The translations under genes were made by a program, and so were the position numbers. The notes under the pieces are model-generated. The model was given only the letters and a program-made list of their open reading frames with translations, was not told where the DNA came from and did no database searches. This document shows positions 6,663-14,266 of a stretch of 52,906 bases of DNA, one piece after another. Origin of the DNA: Clostridia bacterium (GTDB lineage Bacteria; Bacillota; Clostridia; Acetivibrionales; JAFADI01); assembly GCA_026418695.1 (NCBI GenBank), contig JAOAAU010000029.1, positions 1-52,906 of the forward strand. The letters run 5' to 3'. Numbering within the stretch: the stretch's first letter is position 1; each line of letters begins with the position of its first letter.

Positions 6663-8015
6663 ATGAAGAAAAGCGAGACAGGTCTTTCAGCTTGGGGGTT
6701 GACAATGATGGCTCTGGGGACAGTGATCGGTGGGTCCTTCTTTTTGGGCTCGGCGATTGCGATCCAGAGTGCGGGACCTTCTGTATTAATTGCATATATT
6801 CTTGGAGGCGTTTTAGTGTATTTTATCCTTTACGCGCTCTCGGAAATGACGGTAGCAGATACTGCTCCCGGGTCTTTTAGAACATACGCGGAGCGGGCAT
6901 TCGGTCCGGGAATAGGTTTTGTGTCCGGGTGGGTTTATTGGACGGGTCTCATACTCGCGATGTCCAGTGAAGCGATGGCTGCTTCCGTATTCCTGAAAAC
7001 CTGGTTTCCATGGATATCCATCCCTGCCATGGGGGTAGTGATTATTGCGGTGATTACTCTGGCCAACCTTCTTGGCGCAGAGCACTTGAGCAAACTTGAA
7101 GGTACCCTTGCAGCGGTTAAACTTTTTGCAGTTGCAGGTTTTATTGTGCTGGCATTTGTGCTGATCTCCGGACTGTTTCCCCGGAGTGCCGCCATCGGCA
7201 GCGGTTTTCTTGCCTCTGAAAGGTTTTTTTCTGGAGGGATTCCCGGAATAGCAGGAAGTATGCTGATTGTGATGTTTACTTATGCAGGATTTGAAATTAT
7301 CGGTCTGGCTTCTTCAGAGGCCAAAGATCCTACTCGAACTGTGCCCAAAGCAATCACATATACAGTGATATCCCTGGTAACTCTTTATGTTGTTGCAATT
7401 GCTGTTCTGCTGCCATTGATTCCGACCAATGAGGTCAGAGTGGATGTCAGTCCTTTTGTTGCAGCCCTTTCAGGAATGGGCATAAGCTGGGCTGCGTCTG
7501 TGATCAATATCGTATTGGTAACTGCAATTCTTTCAACTATGCTGGCCGCAACTTTTGGATTGGCAAGAATGCTTAGATCCCTTGCGGAGGAGGGACATGC
7601 ACCTAAATGGATCAGAGACAGAAGAGAAATTCCTTACAGGGGGATTCTATTCTCAGGTGCGGCCATGCTTTTCGGTTTTGGTCTGGCTTTCCTTCTTCCT
7701 GAACATATCTATTTATTTTTAGTCAGCTCGGGAGGGTTTGCACTTCTGTTTACTTATTTCATTATCGTTTCCTCTCATTTTAAGTTCAGAAACAAGAACG
7801 GATGCCCTCCAAAGGGTAAATGCCAGCTTCCGTGGTTTCCTTACTCGTCATGGACCGCAATGCTTGGACTCATTGCCATAATTGCAAGTATGCCCTTGAT
7901 TCCGGGTCAGGGATCCGGCTTGGTAGCGGGGCTCCTGTTGGTGGCATTCTTTACGGGATCCTATTGGATAAAAAAATACCGGAGGGAAAGAAAAATTCAA
8001 TTTAACAAAGTTTGA
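6663..8015 (+). CDS. APC-superfamily amino-acid permease
   Basis: A 450-residue integral membrane protein of the amino acid-polyamine-organocation superfamily, with about 12 hydrophobic helices. The N-terminal ALGTVIGGSFFLGSA is the conserved unwound TM1 region that binds substrate, and the TYAGFEIIGLASSEAKDP loop is typical of TM6 and the following loop in the AAT/GABA-permease branch. It would import an amino acid by cation symport. The start at 6663 is supported by GAGGAG ahead of the ATG; a longer frame begins at 6621 but lacks a site. It ends with TGA, which shows that TGA is used as a stop here. No neighbour indicates the substrate. Confidence 0.87.
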   Translation: MKKSETGLSAWGLTMMALGTVIGGSFFLGSAIAIQSAGPSVLIAYILGGVLVYFILYALSEMTVADTAPGSFRTYAERAFGPGIGFVSGWVYWTGLILAMSSEAMAASVFLKTWFPWISIPAMGVVIIAVITLANLLGAEHLSKLEGTLAAVKLFAVAGFIVLAFVLISGLFPRSAAIGSGFLASERFFSGGIPGIAGSMLIVMFTYAGFEIIGLASSEAKDPTRTVPKAITYTVISLVTLYVVAIAVLLPLIPTNEVRVDVSPFVAALSGMGISWAASVINIVLVTAILSTMLAATFGLARMLRSLAEEGHAPKWIRDRREIPYRGILFSGAAMLFGFGLAFLLPEHIYLFLVSSGGFALLFTYFIIVSSHFKFRNKNGCPPKGKCQLPWFPYSSWTAMLGLIAIIASMPLIPGQGSGLVAGLLLVAFFTGSYWIKKYRRERKIQFNKV

Positions 8016-8070
8016 TTATTCGTAATACAAAGTGGTATATATTTAGACGATTAATAACATTTTATTCATA

Positions 8071-8098
8071 TATCACTTGTGATAAAATGTAATATAAT
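8071..8098 (+). promoter_or_regulatory. Promoter with palindrome upstream of bacteriohemerythrin
   Basis: TATAAT (8093-8098) is a perfect -10. Just upstream lies TATCACTTGTGATA (8071-8084), a near-perfect palindrome that would cover the -35 region. It looks like an operator for a CRP/FNR-type or similar dimeric regulator. The regulator is unknown. Confidence 0.4.
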
Positions 8099-8122
8099 GA
8101 GATTTCAAAGGGGGCCTTTAAG

Positions 8123-8536
8123 ATGTTTAAATGGAGAGATAGCTTTAGTACCAATGTAGCAGAAATCGATAACCAGCATAAGAAATTGTTTGAAATAGGT
8201 TCCAGATTGTTTGAGGTTGCATCGCTCAAGGATGATTGTGATCATTATGATGAAATGATGGGGATACTGGATGAACTCAGAGACTACACCCTCTATCATT
8301 TCAAGTTTGAGGAAAATCTTATGGTAGAAAATGGATACAATAATTATGAAAATCACAAAATCGAGCATGATTTTTTTATAAAGAAATTGGTCCGGCTGGA
8401 GAAAAGCGATTTGGACAACGATCAAAATGAATCTTTAATCAAAATGTTGAATTTTGTGGCAGACTGGATTTCATCCCATATTTTAAAGACGGATATGAAC
8501 TACAGGGAACATTTTAATAGCAGAGGTGTTTATTAA
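8123..8536 (+). CDS. Bacteriohemerythrin
   Basis: A 137-residue single-domain hemerythrin. All expected di-iron ligands are visible: H19 (DNQHKKL), H59 and E63 (YHFKFEE), H78 and H82 (NHKIEH), and H119 with D124 (SHILKTD). The protein reversibly binds O2 at a non-heme di-iron site in the cytosol and is used by anaerobes and microaerophiles for O2 sensing, storage or delivery. It stands alone, not fused to a chemoreceptor. GGGGGCC precedes the ATG. It has its own promoter with a palindrome over the -35 region and a strong terminator. Together with the Cu,Zn SOD about 2.6 kb away it gives this stretch an oxygen-handling flavour. Confidence 0.93.
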   Translation: MFKWRDSFSTNVAEIDNQHKKLFEIGSRLFEVASLKDDCDHYDEMMGILDELRDYTLYHFKFEENLMVENGYNNYENHKIEHDFFIKKLVRLEKSDLDNDQNESLIKMLNFVADWISSHILKTDMNYREHFNSRGVY

Positions 8537-8559
8537 ATCAAATCGGAGCAAGGTAGGCA

Positions 8560-8591
8560 GCCGGAATTCAAAATGAATTCCGGCTTTTCTT
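8560..8591 (+). terminator. Intrinsic terminator after bacteriohemerythrin
   Basis: GCCGGAATTC (8560-8569) pairs with GAATTCCGGC (8575-8584), then TTTTCTT. Confidence 0.85.
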
Positions 8592-8621
8592 ATATCATGT
8601 GCAGAAAAAATTCTGGAATAT

Positions 8622-8651
8622 TTGTACAGATCAATCATGGAATGATATAAT
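8622..8651 (+). promoter_or_regulatory. Promoter of the 56-residue membrane protein gene
   Basis: TTGTAC (8622-8627), 18 bases, TATAAT (8646-8651), located 30 bases ahead of the small gene's start codon. Confidence 0.55.
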
Positions 8652-8681
8652 GAATCAATAAATTTAAGGAGCTGAAAAAAG

Positions 8682-8852
8682 ATGAATGCGATGTTTGGTG
8701 CGTTTTTTGCAGTGCCGTTTTTTATTTTATGGATTTCTGCAATCATTCTGGGGATTTATTCGCTGATCCTTTTTATCAAGCTGGCACAGCGCGGGATCAA
8801 AGCCTTGGATATCTACATAGCAAAGAATCAAAATTCCGGTTCAATCGAGTAA
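8682..8852 (+). CDS. 56-residue single-span membrane protein
   Basis: An ATG at 8682, with AAGGAG 11 bases ahead, opens a 56-codon frame ending in TAA at 8850. Residues about 5-34 are strongly hydrophobic (VPFFILWISAIILGIYSLIL), followed by a basic helix (KLAQRGIKALDIYIAKNQ) and a polar tail. It has a perfect -10 promoter and its own terminator, so it is a full transcription unit rather than a stray frame. The layout resembles small clostridial proteins of unknown function; I do not recognise a named family. The basic amphipathic tail after the membrane helix suggests it docks to a partner at the inner face of the membrane; this is inference. Confidence 0.7.
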   Translation: MNAMFGAFFAVPFFILWISAIILGIYSLILFIKLAQRGIKALDIYIAKNQNSGSIE

Positions 8853-8861
8853 ATAGGTTCA

Positions 8862-8893
8862 AAAGAAGGGGAGCTGACAAGTTCCCCTTCTTT
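8862..8893 (+). terminator. Bidirectional terminator
   Basis: AAAGAAGGGGA (8862-8872) pairs with TTCCCCTTCTTT (8882-8893). The A- and T-rich flanks let it work for the small gene on the plus strand and for the convergent GH3 gene on the minus strand, whose stop codon overlaps it. Confidence 0.75.
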
Positions 8894-11060
8894 ATTCTAC
8901 TGTTAATGATGCTTTAAGAAGCATTTCATCCCTGGAATCCGGTCCAACCATGATAAGGAATTCACCGGGTTCAACCACATATTGTTCGTTCTCATTACAG
9001 ATAGCTAGTTGTGATATTTCTAATGGGATTTGAACGGTTTTTGTTTCACCGGCCTTAATCTCCACCTTTTTAAAACCTTTTAATTCCTTGATAGGTGTAA
9101 CCACAGAACTCACAACATCATTTGCATATAGTTGCACGATTTCCTTTCCATCAAGCTTCCCGATGTTGGTTACATCAACACTTGCAACGATTGTGTCACT
9201 TGCACTGCAGCGTGTTTTTGACAGTATAAGGTTGGAATATTTGAAGCTTGTGTAGGAGAGTCCATAGCCAAACGGGTACAAAGGCTTTTCCGGCATATCC
9301 ATGTACTTGTTACCATGCCATCCCGGCAGTAGATTATAATATACCGGGAGCTGACCGGAGTGATATGGGAATGAAATGGTAAGCTTTCCGCTGGGATTGA
9401 CCTCTCCAAAAAGGACCTCAGCAAGAGCTTTACCTCCCAGCATGCCGGAATTGAAAGTTTCGATCACCGCATCCGCATTTTGGGCAATCCAAGGTACGGA
9501 AAGAGGTTTTCCATTCACAAGTACGACAATCAGCGGCTTTCCGCAGGATCTTAGCTTCTCCAGCAGCTTTTGTTGCGCACCTGATATGTTCAGGTCAGCT
9601 CTATCCTTACCTTCGCCGTTTTGATCAAGGCAATCGCCGACAACGGCGATAACAACATCCGCTGCAGAAGCACAGTTCACAGCTTCGGCGATGCTTTCTT
9701 CTGCTGCATTCATAATATCGCAGCCCTTATGATAAAACACATGGATACCTTTTGATGAAGAGAGTTCTTCGATACCTTTCAACATCGTGTGAACCGGAAT
9801 TTTCGGAATAGCATCAGGATTGGGGACCGGGTGGCTGAAGAACGTCCAATCCCCGAATTGTGCCTTTATACAATCTGCATTAGGTCCTATTACGGCAATG
9901 TTCTTTACGTTGCTACCAAGTGGCAGCGTATTGTTTTCATTCTTTAACAATACAATAGATTCCCTTGTGAGTTTTAAGTTTGTTTCAATATGCTCAGGGC
10001 ATGCAAAAGCATGGGATTTTGAGGTCGTATTCTTCTTTTCAAAAAGCCCCATGGCAAATTTAATACTTAGAATTCTACGGACCGCCTCATCCACCAATGC
10101 TTCAGATACCACTCCGGTTTTTACCAGTTCAACCGCTGCATCATAGAACTCATTTGTACTCATAATCATATCATTGCCGGCTTCGATGGCCTTCCTGGAT
10201 GCATCAGCCATATTCCCGCAAACTTTTTGGTTTATAATCAGGCTTCCTGTATTATTCCAGTCTGTAACGACAAAACCCTTAAAGCCGAGTTCTTCTTTGA
10301 GTATATCCCTCAGAAGCTTTTTACTCGCAGATACAGGTGTACCGTCGATAGACTGATAGCCAGCCATAAATGTGGCGCATCCAGCCTTCACTGCCTCTCT
10401 AAAAGGGGGTAAAAACACTTCTCTGACTTTTCTGATGCTGGCCTGAGTATCATAGGAGTCCCTTCCTCCGGTACTTTCACCATAACCAAGGTAATGCTTT
10501 GCACAGGCTAATATACTGTCGGAATCGGAAAGACTTTTCCCCTGGTATCCACGGATAATTGCAGCGGCAAAGATACCAATCAAGTAAGGGTCTTCACCGA
10601 AGGTTTCATTGATACGTCCCCACCTTAAATCTCTCCCGATACATAATACCGGTGAAAAAGTCCAGTGAAGTCCATCTGCAGCGACTTCTCTGGCTGTAAC
10701 TCTTCCAGCTTCTTCTACGAGCTTTTCGTTCCAGCTGCAGGACATTGCAAGCTGTGACGGGAAAACAGTAGCCCCATTATACAGAGCATGTCCATGAATA
10801 GCATCTATGCCGAAAATAATCGGAATGGATAGGCGTGTTTGCGATGCAAGGTCCTGCAGCCATCTTGAATCTTCGCCGAGCGTATGTAAAAACGATCCTG
10901 CAAACCTTTTAGTTACCCATTCCTCTGCTTCTTCTCTGCTGACATTTGCAAAACTGATTTGCATCATCTGACCTATTTTTTCTTCTATGGTCATTTTGCT
11001 TAGGATATCCTGCACTCTTTCACTGACGGGACGTGAAAAATCTTTGTAAATTTCCTGCAT
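8892..11060 (-). CDS. Glycoside hydrolase family 3 beta-glycosidase
   Basis: A 722-residue GH3 enzyme with the usual order: a TIM-barrel domain (about 1-330), an alpha/beta sandwich (about 365-580) and a C-terminal fibronectin-III-like domain (about 620-720). The catalytic nucleophile is Asp267 in GFVVTDWNN. Substrate-site motifs GIDAIHGHALY, GRDLRWGRINETFGEDPYL and the AKHYLGYGE segment are intact. There is no signal peptide, so it should act in the cytosol on imported beta-linked oligosaccharides, as a beta-glucosidase or beta-xylosidase. The start is supported by GGAGGGAG 5 bases before the ATG. A perfect dyad at 11078-11102 lies just ahead of the ribosome binding site. No transporter is adjacent. 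Exact sugar specificity is open. Confidence 0.92.
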   Translation of the reverse strand: MQEIYKDFSRPVSERVQDILSKMTIEEKIGQMMQISFANVSREEAEEWVTKRFAGSFLHTLGEDSRWLQDLASQTRLSIPIIFGIDAIHGHALYNGATVFPSQLAMSCSWNEKLVEEAGRVTAREVAADGLHWTFSPVLCIGRDLRWGRINETFGEDPYLIGIFAAAIIRGYQGKSLSDSDSILACAKHYLGYGESTGGRDSYDTQASIRKVREVFLPPFREAVKAGCATFMAGYQSIDGTPVSASKKLLRDILKEELGFKGFVVTDWNNTGSLIINQKVCGNMADASRKAIEAGNDMIMSTNEFYDAAVELVKTGVVSEALVDEAVRRILSIKFAMGLFEKKNTTSKSHAFACPEHIETNLKLTRESIVLLKNENNTLPLGSNVKNIAVIGPNADCIKAQFGDWTFFSHPVPNPDAIPKIPVHTMLKGIEELSSSKGIHVFYHKGCDIMNAAEESIAEAVNCASAADVVIAVVGDCLDQNGEGKDRADLNISGAQQKLLEKLRSCGKPLIVVLVNGKPLSVPWIAQNADAVIETFNSGMLGGKALAEVLFGEVNPSGKLTISFPYHSGQLPVYYNLLPGWHGNKYMDMPEKPLYPFGYGLSYTSFKYSNLILSKTRCSASDTIVASVDVTNIGKLDGKEIVQLYANDVVSSVVTPIKELKGFKKVEIKAGETKTVQIPLEISQLAICNENEQYVVEPGEFLIMVGPDSRDEMLLKASLTVE

Positions 11061-11077
11061 AAGGCTCCCTCCGGTTG

Positions 11078-11102
11078 GTATAATTTCTTTCCTAAATTAT
11101 AC
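11078..11102 (-). promoter_or_regulatory. Perfect dyad over the GH3 promoter region
   Basis: GTATAATTT (11078-11086) and AAATTATAC (11094-11102) form a perfect 9-base inverted repeat around 7 bases. Each arm contains TATAAT-like sequence, so it probably overlaps the -10 box of the minus-strand GH3 gene and could be a repressor operator. Confidence 0.5.
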
Positions 11103-11186
11103 ATGCTGAAAATAAAAAAGGACAGACCTATCTCCCTTTACATTTGGAAATAAGCATGACCTTTAATCAAATATCAATCCTGTAGA

Positions 11187-11711
11187 TTACAGACTATAAA
11201 CCTGGATCACACCGCAAGCAAGTCTCTTTCCGGCAGCTCCGGCTGGTTGGGTTCTATAGTCGTCGGGACTTTCATGAATGATGATTGCTTTCCCAATGGC
11301 ATCCTTAATTTTGAATTTATTTGTAAAGAAGCACATTCGTGCGATGCCATTATTGGAGAAAAGAACGGGAAAATCTCCGGCATGATTGCCATGAGGCTGT
11401 TTGGTGGGATTCCAGTGCTCACCTGCGGCTTTAAAAGGATCCTTTGGATCGCCTATGGAACAGTTTCCTTTTTCATGAATATGAAAGCCATGAGGGCCTA
11501 CGGGCGGTTTGTCTCCTTGTGCCGGTTTGTATGGGGGAAGGCCGGAGATGTCTGCGCAGACTTCAACCCCGCCGGGAACTTCCTTAAAGGTAACCACACC
11601 TTCTATTTGGGGTGCCAGAGGACCGCCTTTGACGATGGCAGCAGCCTGGGGCGGTCTGAAATCTATTGCAACCTGTCTTGGAACCATATAGGGACAATAA
11701 TAGGGATACAT
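11187..11711 (-). CDS. sodC: Cu,Zn superoxide dismutase
   Basis: A 174-residue SodC-family protein with the full ligand set. Copper ligands are H77 and H79 (GFHIHE), H99 and H146 (IIIHE). Zinc ligands are H99, H107, H110 and D113 (PHGNHAGD). The electrostatic-loop Arg is R163 (GKRLACGV) and the disulfide pair is C84 and C166. It would convert superoxide to O2 and H2O2. It has no signal peptide; the N-terminus is MYPYYCPYMVPRQ, rich in Tyr and Pro, which recalls spore-coat or surface-associated proteins. GAGGG precedes the ATG. Retention of every ligand separates it from degenerate YojM-type proteins that lack copper ligands. SodC is uncommon in strict anaerobes. The location (cytosol, spore coat or leaderless export) is unknown. 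Confidence 0.9.
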   Translation of the reverse strand: MYPYYCPYMVPRQVAIDFRPPQAAAIVKGGPLAPQIEGVVTFKEVPGGVEVCADISGLPPYKPAQGDKPPVGPHGFHIHEKGNCSIGDPKDPFKAAGEHWNPTKQPHGNHAGDFPVLFSNNGIARMCFFTNKFKIKDAIGKAIIIHESPDDYRTQPAGAAGKRLACGVIQVYSL

Positions 11712-11927
11712 ATAATACCCTCTTTTAAACTATTCTGTATCATTGTATGTAAATCTCACACGGTTTGTTCATGAGATTAGAATACATGAAAATTACTTTC
11801 CATTTTAGAAGTTTATTTGCGTTTAATTTGGGATTAATGATTGTTTGCTATATTAGGATTAAGTACCATAGTACGGATGTAATGCTGCTAATCCATAGGA
11901 GGGATGGCAGCTGTTTTTTTGATATTG

Positions 11928-11954
11928 TTAGCACTCTCTTAAAGAGAGTGCTAA
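11928..11954 (+). promoter_or_regulatory. CIRCE operator (HrcA site) upstream of htpG
   Basis: TTAGCACTC (11928-11936), 9 bases, GAGTGCTAA (11946-11954) is an exact CIRCE element, the binding site of the heat-shock repressor HrcA. It places htpG in the HrcA regulon. The promoter candidate at 11962-11991 lies just downstream, so repression may act on that promoter or on one that reads through the element. Confidence 0.93.
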
Positions 11955-11961
11955 ATTTTTC

Positions 11962-11991
11962 TTGACAAGTTTTTTTTCTTGGTACTAAAAT
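11962..11991 (+). promoter_or_regulatory. Promoter of htpG
   Basis: TTGACA (11962-11967), 18 bases, TAAAAT (11986-11991). It is 7 bases past the CIRCE element and gives a leader of about 100 bases before the htpG start. Confidence 0.55.
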
Positions 11992-12011
11992 AGATAGTGA
12001 AAATCAATGAA

Positions 12012-12072
12012 GAATTAAGAAAGAAGAGTGAAAACAACAGCTTGATATTTCTTCTTTCTTCATTCTTAATTC
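12012..12072 (+). promoter_or_regulatory. Long hairpin in the htpG mRNA leader
   Basis: GAATTAAGAAAGAAGA (12012-12027) pairs with TCTTCATTCTTAATTC (12057-12072) at 15 of 16 positions around a 29-base loop. It ends 12 bases before the ribosome binding site (12085-12090). It may stabilise the mRNA or act as a temperature-sensitive structure; it has no T-run, so it is not a terminator. Confidence 0.5.
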
Positions 12073-12098
12073 TAAATTTTTATAGGAGGGCTTTAGAA

Positions 12099-13994
12099 AT
12101 GGTTCGCGAAAATGGAAGCATTTCCATCAACACCGAAAACATTTTCCCTATTATTAAAAAATGGTTATATTCCGAAAAGGACATATTTATTCGAGAACTG
12201 GTGTCCAACTCCAGCGACGCCATCAGCAAACTGAAGAAGCTGTCATCCATTGGAGAAGCGGAAGTAGACGCCAATGAAAAATACCAGATCAAGGTGATTG
12301 TCAACAAGACGGAAAAGACTATCAAAATTGTTGACAATGGAATTGGTATGACGGAAGAAGAGGTTAAAAAATATATTAATCAGATTGCATTCTCCGGAGC
12401 GAAAGATTTTCTTGAAAAGTATAAGGATAAGGCAGATGAAGGGCAAATCATCGGCCATTTCGGTCTGGGCTTCTATTCTGCTTTCATGGTTTCCGAGCGT
12501 GTACAGATTGATACGCTTTCTTTCCAGAAAGGTGCGGAGGCTGTCCGTTGGGTCAGTTCCGGAGGAACCGAATTTGAAATGAGTGATTCAGATCGTACCG
12601 ATAGAGGAACAACAGTCACCCTTTATATGGCGGAAGACAGTCTTGAATTCCTGGATGAATTTAAGATGAGGGAAGTTCTGGTCAAATATTTCTCCTTCTT
12701 GCCATTTGAATTATATCTTGAAGATGCTGAGAAAAAAGCCGATGAGAAGAAGGACAAGGAAGAGAACAAGGAGCCAAAGCCTTTAAACGATACACATCCG
12801 TTATGGCTTAAGAATCCAAAGGACTGTACGGAACAGGAGTACAAGGAATTTTATACCAAGGTGTTCCATGACTTCAATGGGCCGCTTTTCTGGATTCATC
12901 TGAACATGGATTACCCCTTCAATCTCAAGGGAATCCTCTATTTCCCCAAGTTGAAGCATGAATTTGAGACCATGGAAGGACAGATCAAACTGTTCTATAA
13001 CCAGGTTTTTGTGGCGGACAATATCAAAGAAGTCATTCCAGAATTTCTGCTGCTGCTAAAAGGTGTTCTGGATTGTCCGGATTTGCCTCTGAATGTATCC
13101 AGGAGCTTCCTGCAGAATGACGGTTATGTCAGCAAGATTTCAACCCATATTACCAAGAAGGTGGCGGATAAGCTGACCGGCCTTTTTGAAAATGAAAGAG
13201 AAAATTTCAACAAATATTGGGATGATATCCATCCATTTGTAAAATACGGCTGCCTCCGTGAAGAGAAATTCTATGACAGGGTGAAGGATATCCTGATGTT
13301 CAAGACAACCAAGGGCGATTATGTGACGCTGAAGGAATACCTTGAGAGAAACAAGGAAAAGCATGAGAACAAGGTATTCTATGTCACGGATGAAAAGCAG
13401 CAGGCACAGTATATCCGGATGTTCAAGGAACACGATATGGAAGCGGTGATTCTGCCGTCCATGATCGACAATCACTTTATTTCCTTCCTTGAAATGAAGG
13501 CAAATGAAGTCAAATTCTCCCGCATAGACGCTGATCTGTCGGAAAGCATGAAAGAGACGGACGGGAAGGCGGATGAGAAGGAACAGAAGGAGATTCAGGA
13601 AGGCCTTGAAAAGCTGTTTAAAGCAGCAGTGAGTGATGATAAGCTTAAGATTCAGGTGGAGAGCCTGAAGTCCGAAGCAGTTCCCGGAATTGTTCTGTTA
13701 TCCGAGCAGTCAAGAAGAATGCAGGAAATGAGCAGAATGTTTGGCGGGATGGACATGGGGCATATGTTCCCCAAGGAGGAAACCCTCGTATTAAACAGGA
13801 AAAACAGTCTTGTCCAGTCCCTGCTGAAGCTGAAGGATCGCGAAGACAGGAAAGAAGACGTTGAGATGATCTGTCAGCAGGTATACGATTTGGCGATGAT
13901 GAGCCATAAGCAGCTGGAGCCTGAAGCGATGACGCGATTCATCGAAAGAAGCAACAAGTTATTGCAAAAGCTGGCTGCAACAGAAGAAAAGTAA
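12099..13994 (+). CDS. htpG: HtpG, Hsp90-family chaperone
   Basis: A 631-residue bacterial Hsp90, close to the usual 620-630. The N-terminal GHKL ATPase domain shows ELVSNSSDAI, DNGIGM and GHFGLGFYSAFMV, the ATP-binding motifs. The middle domain begins around residue 220 after a short charged linker rich in Lys and Glu (DAEKKADEKKDKEENK). The C-terminal dimerisation domain ends in a Met-rich stretch (RRMQEMSRMFGGMDM) and a helical tail. I chose the ATG at 12099 because GGAGGG precedes it; the frame is open upstream to 11997 but that part encodes the leader hairpin. It is regulated by the CIRCE element at 11928-11954 and ends at a terminator at 14012-14053. It folds or remodels client proteins in the cytosol under stress. 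Confidence 0.97.
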   Translation: MVRENGSISINTENIFPIIKKWLYSEKDIFIRELVSNSSDAISKLKKLSSIGEAEVDANEKYQIKVIVNKTEKTIKIVDNGIGMTEEEVKKYINQIAFSGAKDFLEKYKDKADEGQIIGHFGLGFYSAFMVSERVQIDTLSFQKGAEAVRWVSSGGTEFEMSDSDRTDRGTTVTLYMAEDSLEFLDEFKMREVLVKYFSFLPFELYLEDAEKKADEKKDKEENKEPKPLNDTHPLWLKNPKDCTEQEYKEFYTKVFHDFNGPLFWIHLNMDYPFNLKGILYFPKLKHEFETMEGQIKLFYNQVFVADNIKEVIPEFLLLLKGVLDCPDLPLNVSRSFLQNDGYVSKISTHITKKVADKLTGLFENERENFNKYWDDIHPFVKYGCLREEKFYDRVKDILMFKTTKGDYVTLKEYLERNKEKHENKVFYVTDEKQQAQYIRMFKEHDMEAVILPSMIDNHFISFLEMKANEVKFSRIDADLSESMKETDGKADEKEQKEIQEGLEKLFKAAVSDDKLKIQVESLKSEAVPGIVLLSEQSRRMQEMSRMFGGMDMGHMFPKEETLVLNRKNSLVQSLLKLKDREDRKEDVEMICQQVYDLAMMSHKQLEPEAMTRFIERSNKLLQKLAATEEK

Positions 13995-14011
13995 TAAGAA
14001 TGAATAAGCGT

Positions 14012-14053
14012 AAAGCCCTTGGACGGAATAGAAAACCGTAACAAGGGCTTTTT
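14012..14053 (+). terminator. Intrinsic terminator after htpG
   Basis: AAAGCCCTTG (14012-14021) pairs with CAAGGGCTTT (14042-14051), with an inner ACGG/CCGT pairing, then T residues. Confidence 0.8.
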
Positions 14054-14158
14054 GTCGTGCGACCAAGCCGACTTTTCATTATATGAAAAGACCTGTGGAA
14101 TGGTTCCAATAGAGGCTTGTTGAATTTGTTAATTATTTGTAAACGAAATGAAATCTTC

Positions 14159-14207
14159 TTGCTTCACTATCTGTTATAGAATATAATGGTTATAAAACAT
14201 AACTATT
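14159..14207 (+). promoter_or_regulatory. Promoter and MarR-type dyad of the efflux operon
   Basis: TTGCTT (14159-14164), 17 bases, TATAAT (14182-14187). Overlapping the -10 and start point is AATGGTTAT (14185-14193), 5 bases, ATAACTATT (14199-14207), an inverted repeat matching at 8 of 9 positions. The size and placement suit autorepression by the MarR protein encoded at the end of this operon. Confidence 0.6.
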
Positions 14208-14266
14208 ATTGCGCATAACAGAGTTGGAAAACCTGTATGAAATATGCAGCAAAGGGGGTACATAAC

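Noticed and set aside
11765..11965. 66-codon plus-strand frame ahead of htpG
   Set aside because: It has no ribosome binding site, runs through the CIRCE element, and the translation has no recognisable pattern.
11997..12098. Upstream extension of htpG
   Set aside because: The added residues come from the leader hairpin; the GGAGGG site clearly sets the start at 12099, which gives the normal family length.
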